Source of the DNA: Ligustrum vulgare
Taxonomy: Eukaryota > Streptophyta > Magnoliopsida > Lamiales > Oleaceae
Direction of reading: 5' to 3'
Length of the DNA stretch: 64,000 nt
NCBI GenBank assembly: GCA_963555705.1
Contig: OY743171.1
Span: 26,158,852-26,222,851 of the forward strand
The translations under genes were made by a program, and so were the position numbers. The notes below the pieces were generated by a model. It did not search any database and had not been told where the DNA came from. It saw only the letters and a list, made by a program, of their open reading frames with translations. How positions within the stretch are numbered: position 1 is the stretch's first letter; the number at the start of each line of letters is the position of its first letter. This document shows positions 1 through 9,899 of this stretch, one piece after another.

Positions 1-1
1 G

Positions 2-1045
2 TGTTACTTTAAACAATTTGCATGTGAATTTAGAGAATATTTTGAAAAAGCAGAATATAATCAAGAAACATATGGTATGGAAATTATGAACCAAATATTC
101 TTTAAATTACCAAACCTATGGAATTTAGAATTATTTAAGGACTGTGAAAAATTAGAAATACCATTAAGTAATAATAGTTTAGGAGCAAGAATACAATTTA
201 TAGAAATGAGACAACAAGAAAAATGTATGGAAGCAAATAATATAATAAAATTCCATAAAGCAAGTAAAAAATCATTATGCTGTGATAAATTACAATATAA
301 ACCAACACAATGGGGATGTCATCTAGAAAGAAACTATAAGAAAAAGAAATATTATAGAAAAGATAAATTTAGAAATAAATTTAATAAATATAAAAAATCA
401 TATAATAAAACATTTAAAAGGTATAGAGTACCATACAAGAGATATTTAAGGCAAAAACAAAACAAAACTAAAACATACCCTAAAAATCCTAGAAAATGTA
501 AATGTTATTCATGTGGAGAAATAGGACATATATCTCCAGAATGTCCTAAGAAAGATAAAAAGAAAAATATGATGTATATCTCATTAATAGAAAAAGAAAA
601 TTATAACTTATTACCTATTGAACAAGAAGAAGAATGGGAAGAAATTCCTGAAGATGAAGAAATTTATGAATTAGAAGAACATGAAGTAATAAATATAATA
701 ATGGAATTAGAATCTTCAGAAGAAAGTAAATCTAGTGAAGAAAAATATTTATATATAAATATGATTAGACAAATTAGTGAAGAATGTACATCTAAAGAAT
801 ATGAATATCAATTAGAAGAAAATGAAGAACAACTAAATGAAAGATTAATATTTAATCCTAAAATGTATGAAAAGATCTTAAAATCAAAATTAGATGTAGA
901 ACCAAAAGAAATATTTAATTTACCATTTTGGCAGAAAAACAAAGAAATAGCATATGTAGCAAGAAACCATAGTCACCATATAGACATAAGAGATACTACA
1001 GCAAATACATTAATACATATAATAAATGAAGAAATTATAAGATAA
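2..1045 (+). pseudogene. EPRV coat protein (3' part), zinc-knuckle protein
   Basis: The frame is open from position 2, so the gene starts before the window; the ATG at 77 is internal. A basic, Lys/Arg/Tyr-rich stretch (about 330-490) precedes a CCHC zinc knuckle (C-x2-C-x4-H-x4-C) at about 503-544. An acidic Glu-rich tail follows (about 610-860). A basic arm, a CCHC knuckle and acidic flanks are the hallmark of caulimovirid coat proteins, which package the viral DNA. The frame stops at TAA 1043-1045. The matching codon in copy 2 (near 33448) is CAA, and the next ORF continues in the same frame. The coat and movement proteins were therefore probably one reading frame and this stop is a decay mutation. 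Confidence 0.8.
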
Positions 1046-2107
1046 GAAATAAACCTATTGAATCCTGAACTAAAAGGAAAAATAAAGAACATATATTTAG
1101 GAGCCGTACAAATTATAGCAAAAGCCTATTTTAAAGAAGGAATAGATACACCTATAGAATTCTATATTATGGATGATAGAATTTTAAGTTCAGTACAAGA
1201 TGCTCTAATAGGAATTGTAACAGGAAACTTAATGTACCAAAAAGTAAAATTTACAATAAGACCAAATTTCAGCACAAGTATGGGAGAACAAAATAAAAAT
1301 AAAGCCTTAACATTATATTACAGGTTAAGAGGGATAGATATGGAACCAGGAAGTAAAACTATAAGTTTAATTATTAGAACAATATATGCTTTTACTAGTA
1401 AACATGAAGTAAAGATTAAGAATGCTACAAGAACACATATAATAGAACCCATATTTCAGAATTTATTGGAATACAAACCAGCTAAAGAAAATCCAAGAAT
1501 GACAATACCAGAAGATATAGAAATAGATTTCAATCAAGCTAGAACATTAGTAAATATGGATAAACCACAAATAGAATTTGGAAGAAGATCAATTAGCCTA
1601 AGAAGAAATACTAGTACAAGATCATTATCTGAAATAGAAAATAGAAATGATTCAGAAAAACAAATAATGACAAAAATACATAGAAAAATATCAAGAATGA
1701 ATCTATCTAAAAGAAATGAGACAAAACAATTTGAAGTTATGATAGAAATTAGAATAAATGGAGAATGGAAAGAGCAGAAAGTATTAATAGATACTGGAGC
1801 AACTGTATCTCATATAAAAGAAAACATAATAGGAGACTTAGAACTTAAAGTAACGAATAATTCAATTCAAATACAAGATTATTTTGGAAATATTCATCAC
1901 ATGGATACTTATGTAGAATTACCAATAAGAATAAATAAAAGAAATGAAATAATCATAAACATGTACGTAGAACATACAGGAAAGGTAAATACGGAATTAC
2001 TATTAGGAACAAACTTCTTAGAGCAAGTAAAACCATATTACATAAAAGATGATAAAATGCTATTAACAATACAAAATGAAAATCTAGTTATACCAAGGTT
2101 ATTATGA
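1046..2107 (+). pseudogene. EPRV movement protein (30K type) with C-terminal aspartic-protease-like domain
   Basis: This reading frame continues that of the coat protein after one stop codon. There is no ATG at its head, which fits a former fusion. The first half (about 1058-1480) looks like the 30K cell-to-cell movement protein core of caulimovirids: a hydrophobic strand, an Asp-Asp-Arg segment, a Gly-Asn-Leu segment and alternating beta-type residues. A Ser/Arg-rich linker follows. The C-terminal part carries an active-site-like DTGAT motif (about 1789-1803) and a downstream LLLGTNF motif (about 1996-2016), the two landmarks of retroviral-type aspartic proteases. The stop TGA (2105-2107) overlaps the ATG of the next ORF as ATGA. 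The movement assignment is by layout and motif; the protease call is stronger. Confidence 0.68.
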
Positions 2108-4062
2108 ATAAAATACAAGGAGGAAGAGAACATATTTATATACTAACCAAAATGAATTACAATGGATATCTTAGCAGAAATTATCATGCATTGTTTGATA
2201 CAGGAGCATCATCCTGTTTATTTAAAGAAAATGTATTACCCCCAGAAATGTGGAGTAATAAAAAAGATAATGAAGAAAGAGTAATACTTGCAGGATTTGA
2301 TGGAAGCACAAACCTAATAACTAAAGTAGCAAGGAATGTTAAAATACAAATAGGAAAATATGAATTACAAATACCTTATGTATATCAATTTGATGATATG
2401 CCAGGGGATATATTATTAGGAAATAACTTCATAAAACAATATTATCCAATAACTATTGATGAAAAAGTTATACTTTTATCTATCCCTTGCCACCATATAG
2501 CAATAGCAATAAGAATTAATGATCCTTACTGTAGAGAAAAAATGCCTCATATAGCAGCTCAGCGTGGTGATGATAGACAAAAATTAACACAAACAACACA
2601 AATTATGCCTAATAAAAATAGAATAAATCTAGTACAAGAACATTTTGATCAAATTGTAATAAAAAATATTACAGAAAAATTATTAAAATTATCAGGAGAT
2701 AATCCTTTGGAAAAATGACACATAAATAAGCCTATGGCAGAAATTATACTAGAAGATGATACTAAGATTATTAGTGTAAAACCAATTAAACATACACCAA
2801 AAGAATTACCTGAATTTGAAATGCACATAAAAGAAATGCTAGAAAAGAAATTTATTAGAGAATCTAATAGTAAACATAGTAGTCCAGCCTTCATTGTAAT
2901 AAAACATTCAGAACAAAAAAGAGGAAAATCTAGAATGGTAATTAATTATAAAAGGTTAAACACTTATACAAAAGAATTAAAATATCCAATACCAAACCAA
3001 TAGGTATTATTTAATCAAATTAGAGGAAAGAAATATTTCTCTAAATTTGATCTCAAATCAGGATTTTATTAAATTATGTTAACTAAAGAATCTAGACATT
3101 TAACAGCTTTTACGGTACCACAAGGATTTTATGAATGGAATGTATTACCTTTTGGATTTAAAAATAGTCCAGGAGAATTCCAAAGGTACATGGATAAAAT
3201 ATTTAAAGATTATTATCATTTTATTACAGTATATATTGATGATGTTCTTATTTACTCTGAAACCAGACAAGACCACTTAAAACATCTAAATATTTTTATA
3301 GATATTGTAAGGAATAATGGAATTATATTATCAGCTACAAAAATGGAGATAGCTAAAGAAAATGTAGAATTTTTGGGATCTATAATAAGCCAAGAAGGAA
3401 TAAAACTCCAAAAACATATTGGTACAAAAATACAAGAATTTGACAATCATATAAAAGATAAAACACAATTACAAAGCTTTTTAGGACTTGTAAATCAGAC
3501 TAGGAAATATGTACCTAACTTAGCAAAACATTTAATCCCATTACAAAAAAGATTAAAAGGAAAAACTAGATGGACACCATGGTCTAAAGACGAAGAAGAA
3601 GAAGTATAAAAAATTAAAGACCTTTATAAAGATTTACCAGAATTAGAATTACCCAAAAAAGAATGTGATTGGATTATAGAAACCGATGCATGTGAAACAG
3701 CATGGGGAGCAGTACTTAAATATATTTATCCAAATGAGGATGAGGAAAGGATTGCACTGTACACTAGTGGCAGTTTTACTCAAACTCAAACTAATTATCA
3801 TATAAATGAAAAAGAATTATTAGCTGTAAAATTTGCTATTAAAAAATTTGAATTATTTATTGTTACTACAAAATTTAAAATTAGAACAGATAATACACAA
3901 GTTAAATATTGGTTAACTAAATAAATTGATCCAACTATTGCAAATAAAAGGTTAATTAGATGGCAAGTAGAACTTAGCCATTATGATTTTGAAATTATTC
4001 ATATTAAGGGTACTGACAATGTTATTGCAGATTATTTATCAAGACATGGAAGACATACTTAA
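2104..4062 (+). pseudogene. EPRV polymerase: aspartic protease, reverse transcriptase, RNase H
   Basis: This is the viral replication polyprotein, broken by stops. It starts at ATG 2104, in a 4-base ATGA overlap with the upstream ORF. The protease domain has DTGAS near 2200 and ILLGNNF near 2410-2430. The RT domain begins near 2734, with the Lys/Arg-rich fingers at about 2890-2960, an FDLKSGF-type motif near 3048-3070 and the catalytic YIDD box at about 3232-3243. RNase H follows with acidic residues in ETDACE (about 3680), NEKELLAVKF (about 3806), RTDNTQ (about 3884) and TDNVIADYLSRHG (about 4012-4050). One frame (frame 1) is kept throughout but is interrupted by TGA near 2716, TAG 3001, TAA near 3070, TAA near 3607 and TAA near 3922. 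There is no integrase. Confidence 0.88.
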
Positions 4063-5149
4063 GAAAGTAGAAGAAATTAACTTGGCCATGGGTCAAATGA
4101 ATATCAAATATTCAAATATATTCAACCATGCGAATACTTGCATGGCACAGATTGTACAAATTAACAGTGAACTAGGCTTTTACAAGTCAAGGGTTAATTC
4201 TCTTGAGGAAATGTAGAAAGGAGGATCCCAATCCTCTCCAGTGAAGAATTTATCTGTAGGACTTCCTATTGAGGAAGAAGTATCTAATGTATCAATTATT
4301 GGAAGTTCATCTTCCAAAGCCATTAGCAAAACTATTGAACCATCTAAAGAAACTTTTTTAGAAGCTGCGAAGAAACCAGCAGTCGTAACAAAGGAACTAT
4401 CAAAAAATGAGAAAGTTATGAAGAAACTAGAGACATTCTTGAAGTATGTGGAGTATCTAAACAAGAGGACAAAAGAAGGAGAATGACTAAGGACAATTAG
4501 CCATCAAAAAACCAATAAAGCAATTATTTTTCCAGGAGCAGAACCCAGAACTGTCAGGGGACTGTTTGACCAAGGACTTATTCAGTGCATCAACCCTAGC
4601 AAGGATATGAAGGAAATATTATTATTACCTAATTTTATCAAGGCAGCAGTGAAAACATATTTTGGAATTACCAAAGCTGAAAAGATCTATGTCAGGATTT
4701 ACTCAGCCATTCCAGAGTTTATTGATGAAGAATTTCTAAGGGCAGAACATATTGTAAAACTTGGAGTAACTAGCAAAGCTATTCTTTCAGAACCAGAAAT
4801 AAAACCATTTAACAAAGAGGAACAGATACAAGCTATTCCAGAAAAAAAGGCATTGGGATTTAGAGTAATGTATATTGAATTAAGGGATACCCTTACACAA
4901 ACTAATGTTTGGGTATATGAATCTAATGATGACAAATTATTGATCTACAACATTGCAAGAATTAATCAAGTTAATAGTCAATTATGGAAATTAAGAGAAT
5001 ATGCTGAGAATATACTTGTCAGCAATTTGGATCTTAGCAAAGGAGCCTATGAATATCTACATCACCTAATGGAGGTAGAAATGGGTTACAAATGTAATAA
5101 TTGTGGGGACCTACTCAACTATAATGAAGATGAAGCATACCTTGTCTGA
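4046..5149 (+). pseudogene. EPRV TAV-like (inclusion body/transactivator) ORF, broken
   Basis: This ORF follows pol directly. ATG 4046 overlaps the end of the RNase H frame by 17 bases and is in another frame. The same frame runs to 5149, interrupted by TAG 4214 and TGA 4484. The first part (4046-4210) is predicted coiled coil and is followed by a Ser/Lys-rich linker. The part from about 4500 is a globular domain of about 215 codons ending in a CNNC pair. In caulimovirids the ORF after pol encodes the transactivator/viroplasmin that forms inclusion bodies and allows polycistronic translation. The identification here rests mainly on position and size, since I could not confirm the TAV core motif by eye. 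Confidence 0.5.
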
Positions 5150-5310
5150 ACACGAATTATTCAAAGCATGGGGGTTCAGACCCATGTGAAACTTTAGAAA
5201 AGCAGCAAAAATTATTGTAACTTTAGCTTTACTTTATCTACTTTAAATCTTAGCCAAGTATGTAAAAGATAGGGAATATTATCTTGTTTCCCAACTTTGC
5301 TTTTACCAAC

Positions 5311-5374
5311 TATAAAAGGAGGAGTCTCTCCTCATTGTAGGCATCCGAAAATCATATGAGTTTTCAGCAATAAA
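5311..5374 (+). promoter_or_regulatory. Pararetroviral promoter TATA box with promoter-proximal poly(A) signal
   Basis: A TATAAAAG box at 5311-5318 lies in the intergenic region after the TAV-like ORF. An AATAAA at 5369-5374 lies about 55 bases downstream. Caulimovirids use one such promoter for the pregenomic RNA, and the poly(A) signal sits inside the terminal repeat, to be skipped at the first pass. A CT-rich stretch (about 5380-5420) follows. Placement and spacing fit well; the transcription start is not known. Confidence 0.65.
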
Positions 5375-6029
5375 AATCTATATTCTCTATCTATTGTCTT
5401 TCTTTTCATTCCTAGTTCAAAATTTTCTTTCATCAAACCAATCCAGAAACAGTTAGCAGAATGTATGAGTAACTAAACTTCACATAGATATATATGAAGC
5501 CATAAAATAGTTAGTAATACTCTATTTATTTATGAGTCCATAAGTTTATTCTTTATAAAACTTTTGTTAAAAGAGTACATCCAGAGGTAGGAAACGAAAC
5601 TGGATTGTGTTGAACCTCTTTGAAGTGTTTGTTTAAGTATTAAACAGAAAGTGTTGGAATAAGTCTTTCGAGCATCCTTTAATGCGTAAGTCTTTTGAGC
5701 AGCAACGATCTTCTATGAAGATATGTTTAATACTTAGATAAATAACTGAAGAGTATTTGGTCAAAAATCTTTTAAAATCAGATTTACAAAGAAGTGTGAT
5801 GGACCCATAGATAGAAAGAAGTATTATTGATTATTTATGGTGGATTATATATCGTCTTTTTTATTGATATTATCCAAGTACTGTTATCATAGTCTTAAAT
5901 TTATCATTTTGCTTATGATATCTCTTGCATGTTTTTACATATGTTGAAAATTTGTTTTTACTATTCCTAGAATTAACTATTGGAAGAGGATTTGAATTAA
6001 TAGCTTAAATTTAAATAGTTTTATAATTT
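5375..6029 (+). other. EPRV leader region, no long ORF
   Basis: About 650 bases lie between the poly(A) signal and the next ORF. They hold only short open frames, as expected for the structured, small-ORF-rich leader of pararetroviral pregenomic RNA. I looked for a tRNA-Met primer site of the usual TGGTATCAGAGC form and did not find one, so it is diverged or lost. Confidence 0.5.
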
Positions 6030-6365
6030 ATGAATTCAGAACATTTAATAGAACTAAATCCTTCAGAAGTAAACGACTTTAAGTATTTAAGAGAAGAAAC
6101 AATTAAACAATTAAAAATTATAAAAGAAGATTTAGGAATATTTTATAATTTATTAGACTACGCAATAAAAGAACCTTCATTCACAGATTTTTCACAATTT
6201 ACTAGAATTATAGTAAATAAAGGAAGAATAATTAGTGATCTAGAGAAAAAAATTGAAAAATTAAATATAATTATTGAAGAAAAGAGTTTAACATATAATA
6301 GTATATATTACACATTTTATGTAAACAATAAATTTAGAGATATAGACATAACATCAGAAAACTAA
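6030..6365 (+). CDS. Small EPRV ORF downstream of the leader, coiled-coil-rich
   Basis: This is an intact 111-codon ORF after the viral leader, with the same A-rich codon use as the other viral genes. The protein is rich in Lys, Ile and Glu, with a heptad-like central stretch (about residues 25-90), and ends at TAA 6363-6365. By position it would be the first ORF of a second genome unit, since it follows the promoter and leader. Caulimovirids often have a small protein upstream of the coat gene, such as a virion-associated or insect-factor type, but I cannot assign one here. The viral sequence fades soon after. Confidence 0.5.
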   Translation: MNSEHLIELNPSEVNDFKYLREETIKQLKIIKEDLGIFYNLLDYAIKEPSFTDFSQFTRIIVNKGRIISDLEKKIEKLNIIIEEKSLTYNSIYYTFYVNNKFRDIDITSEN

Positions 6366-6486
6366 AAGAATTATAACTAGAAGGATAACATAGTAATTGA
6401 ACATTCAAAATTTTTGTCTTTTAGCCGTTAGTACAACTGTTAGTACATTTTGTTAGTACATGTAGCAAGGTCCTATTGCAACCCGC

Positions 6487-6503
6487 GGGGGGGGGGGGGG
6501 GGG
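6487..6503 (+). repeat. Poly-G run (17 G)
   Basis: A run of 17 G follows CCCGC, about 75 bases past the last recognisable EPRV sequence. It marks the border between the viral copy and the next block. Length at such a run is prone to sequencing or assembly error. Confidence 0.9.
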
Positions 6504-6590
6504 TTGAATGTGGTGGGTAATTTTCACGTTAGTAAGGTTGAATCTGTGTTTATGGTGAAGCAGTTATATTTGGTCGATTTTTTCTTTCCA

Positions 6591-6806
6591 GGTTCACCGC
6601 GATTACTATTATGGTCAAAACCATAAAATTCAGATTATCCTCCTCCAAAACTATGCCGGAGGTTACTTCTTCTTCCTTCTCTGCACCGTTTTTTTCCCAT
6701 TTCTAGGTTCATCGCGTTTACTAATTTTGGGTCTAAACCATAAAATTCAGTTTATTCTCGTCCAAAACTATGCTGGAGGTTATTTCTTCTTCCTCCCCTG
6801 CAGGCC
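6591..6806 (+). repeat. Tandem duplication, period about 115 bp
   Basis: Two diverged copies start with GGTTCACCGCG (6591) and GGTTCATCGCG (6706). Both run through a CCATAAAATTCAG segment, a CCAAAACTATGC(C/T)GGAGGTTA segment and a TTCTTC tract. No protein or element family is recognised. Confidence 0.75.
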
Positions 6807-7005
6807 TGCACCACCAAAACTACATATCACCGGAAGAAAAAACTAAAAGAAGTGGGAAGAAATTCAAAATAACCAGATGCTAAAGAAATCCCTGAATGCT
6901 TCATAGTTCAGAATATCCACGCCTATCCACAACCAGATCGGACACACCCGTTTCCGCCGCTCCGCTGTCCCGGTCAAAATCAACCACGATCTTCCGCTTT
7001 CCCCT

Positions 7006-7278
7006 TTGATGCCTTCGACTTCTGGGTTCCATCAAAATCTAGTTAATTGGTCTCCGGCGCCGCTGACGACTCTTGGTATGGATGCTGATGGTTCTTTGCA
7101 AGATGGTAAGAACAGCTGCGAGGATGATAAAATGAGGGGTAGTAAGGAACCGAAATGCTTCACTCTTCTAAATTCCTCAAGTGATCTTCTAATGCTTTCG
7201 AAAGATATTCTTATGGATCAAGCAATCAGAATGGAGGTCCACTATATGATCATCCTTTTTTTTTCAATTATTTTGTAG
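7006..7278 (+). CDS. Possible exon fragment, unknown
   Basis: A 90-codon ORF follows a GC-richer stretch (6890-7080) that differs from the surrounding AT-rich DNA. It encodes a Ser/Asp/Lys-rich segment and then a hydrophobic tail that looks like read-through into a T-rich intron (about 7250-7275). I do not recognise a family. It could be the 5' exon of a broken host gene or of an unlisted transposon. It ends about 180 bases before the next LTR. Confidence 0.2.
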   Translation: MMPSTSGFHQNLVNWSPAPLTTLGMDADGSLQDGKNSCEDDKMRGSKEPKCFTLLNSSSDLLMLSKDILMDQAIRMEVHYMIILFFSIIL

Positions 7279-8219
7279 AACTTCGTTTCTTCTCTTCTAT
7301 GGACCAGATATTTATGTGCATCTTTGTCTATAGGTGGGTCCAACAATCATTCTTCCATTAGTCCAGATGAGTTCTGTTCTATCTTGTCACTGGTGCTGTG
7401 TTAGAGGTGCAGAGGTATGTTGGTGTTAGCTTTATGTTTATTAGGCAAAAAGAACTGTCACGATCCGTCCCAGATCACCTTATTGGACCTGAAATATGAT
7501 GTTGGACCCATGCAAACTTGATTTTTCTTATCTTTCAAATTCACCTTTTAAATAAATTTGATCCAATAAAAATTAATAAAAAATTTGACAGTCTCCCATA
7601 TATTATTGACATAATCAACCTGCAATTCAACGTTACATCCTCAACAATCATGCATAATATTCATAAGGACTTCCCAAAGCTTCCAAGCATAACATTAATG
7701 TAATAAGACAATTGAAATTCTTAGTCAATTCTTTTAATATATACACATACAACTCTTATTACATAATCACCAGGCCTATTACCGACGAGACCACAAAAAT
7801 ATCATAGCTTATAACATGAGCCAAAAACATAACTTCTAAATATCATATCAGAATAAACCATAGAAATGCATACTTTTTAAACTCGTTTGGTGGCGATAGC
7901 TCTATCCAAGCTGATCAAAATCTGTAGCTTTTTCCTATAAGGAAGAGATAGGGAGAAACGTGAACTTATAACTCAGTGAGTGGAGTTTCAGAAATAATTC
8001 TCTTTTATAAACCATTTTTGAAAACATAATTTATTTCATAAACTTTTGCCACGTTAAATCAAATCATACATGCTAAGGATAATCATAAAGATCGTTAAAT
8101 AATTATCTATGGCATAACTGATAAATTGTAATACATAAGAAAATCACACCAAAGGTACCTAACTAAATAATTTGAAATCTGTATCTAGTTATACGCGCGT
8201 AGACTGCTAAGCACCTTCA

Positions 8220-8430
8220 TACCCGGCCCAAAGGCTCTCTGGGTACAAAAGTGGGTCCCAAAGACCTCATATATATGCACTCTTACACGCGGGCCATAGG
8301 CCCCCTCTGTGCATAAGAGTGGATCTTAAGATCATCTGAACACGGGCCATAGGCCCCCTCCGTGACAGAGCCTTAAGATCACAAATAATATCTGCTAGTA
8401 CACGGGCCCAAGGCCCCCTCTGTGCACTAA
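8220..8430 (+). repeat. Short GC-rich repeats in the solo LTR
   Basis: Four diverged copies of a unit like CACGGGCCATAGGCCCCCTC lie at about 8222, 8287, 8341 and 8401. Each contains a GGGCC(N)nGGCCC inverted pair able to form a small hairpin. The antisense ORF reading through them (8267-8479) is not credible as a gene. Confidence 0.7.
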
Positions 8431-9294
8431 CAAAAGAGCAGATAACCACATCGGGTACTTCTGGTAATTTTGAAATCATACATACTTAACTGGACTATTT
8501 ATGCTCGTAAAACATGGTAAACAGAGTCATCATGATAAACAAACTTAATTATAAAATATTTGTTTTGATAATCATGCTAAAAACAAGTAATTTAAAAATC
8601 ATTTGTAACTTGTAGAAAATCAATGGGAATAACGTAGAAAATTCTTTTAGGTTTATTCTCCACTTACAAAATAATTGACAGTCCACTTGCTTGGTCGATA
8701 TATAGCGCCAACTTCCTCGTCACCTCCTGAGATAAACTAAAATCTTCATATCATCATTTAAAACCACCTTAATATATAATATAGCAAAAGAGCCTCATTT
8801 TTGAATTAACTCATTCAACTTATTTTCTCATATTACACCATACTTACCCTTTTTACTCAGGAATACAAAATCACTTATAATGACTAATTAAATTCTAATA
8901 TCACTTAAGATTTTGAAATTAGAGCCACATTTATCTAAATCCAAATTTTCCATTTTTACAAGCTTACTAGTTTATTTACCCCTCTTCATAACTAAACCAA
9001 CATTCATTATCAACACCAACAAATCCATTTCTAGCACAAAACAAACCAAAATACAAGTTTATCTCAACTTAATCACTAGTTTAACCCAATGGCATAAAAC
9101 CCTAATCTTTAATACCAAGCATTTATTTCAATAAACTTAACTATATAACTAGAATCACCAAAATCATCATTCCCACATTCATATATAACTTACATTTAAA
9201 CTATAGATCAAAAGCCCTAATTTTACACATTATTGAACAATAAATATTTTACCACTTACTTCTTAATGTTAGGAAAATATGGTAGAATAACACC

Positions 9295-9748
9295 TGTTAG
9301 AAAATTTATTCACAGATAATTATTTATCTATGATCCAAAATAAATCATCATGCTTAATTATCAAGAATTAAATAACTGAAGCGGAAGCGTACCTTAATCA
9401 AACGTGATTCACGATAAACGATTCGGCGTTTGGATCTTCTAAATCGATACGTAGTCCGTATTTTCTCTCTGATGATGAGATGTCAGACAAGATGAATAGT
9501 ACGTAGGATTCAGGGACCATAACCGACTTTATATACTAAATTGCCAATTAACTAATCCGGCCCATCATGAATTAGGTAATGGCCTGGTATCTACACATAA
9601 AAGCCCATACATTTAATTAGATGCATTAAAGCCCGATATATCAAATCTTTATTAGATCACTTTAATTGGGCTTAACCAAATTGATAGCCTTTTATTCAAT
9701 ACACAATAATTCACATATAAGCCCACACGATTGATTAAAATCCTTACA
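9295..9748 (-). repeat. Copia-1 3' LTR
   Basis: This 454-bp LTR starts TGTTAGAAAA and ends TCCTTACA. It is directly followed by the polypurine tract in complement (TTTCCCACTTGGGC, from 9750) and preceded by TSD ACACC. Confidence 0.93.
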
Positions 9749-9899
9749 ATTTCCCACTTGGGCTATATGTGTAACCTTACAATTGTGTATCAATCATAAC
9801 CTTATGAGTACTCAGAATTTTGCTATCATTACTGAATGCATCCCCAAACAATCCGATCCATCAATTATATCAACATAGGATCAAAGCGGCTTTCGCTAC

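Larger units (their letters stand above)
1..6410 (+). mobile_element. Endogenous pararetrovirus (Caulimoviridae), copy 1
   Basis: A decayed viral genome integrated in plant DNA. In order it holds a coat protein with a zinc knuckle, a movement protein followed by a protease-like domain, a protease/RT/RNase H polyprotein, a TAV-like ORF, an intergenic promoter, a leader, and a first small ORF that would start the next genome unit. A separate TAV-like ORF after pol and coat before movement protein is the order known for cavemoviruses and solendoviruses. No integrase is seen, as expected for this family. The left end lies outside the window. The right end, near 6410, is judged only by loss of similarity and of the AT-rich coding character. 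Several in-frame stops show it is an old non-functional copy. Confidence 0.88.

Noticed and set aside
5375..6029. Viral primer site of the usual TGGTATCAGAGC form
   Set aside because: Scanned by eye and not found; only weak partial matches.
8267..8479. 70-codon minus-strand ORF
   Set aside because: It reads through the GGGCC hairpin repeats of a solo LTR.
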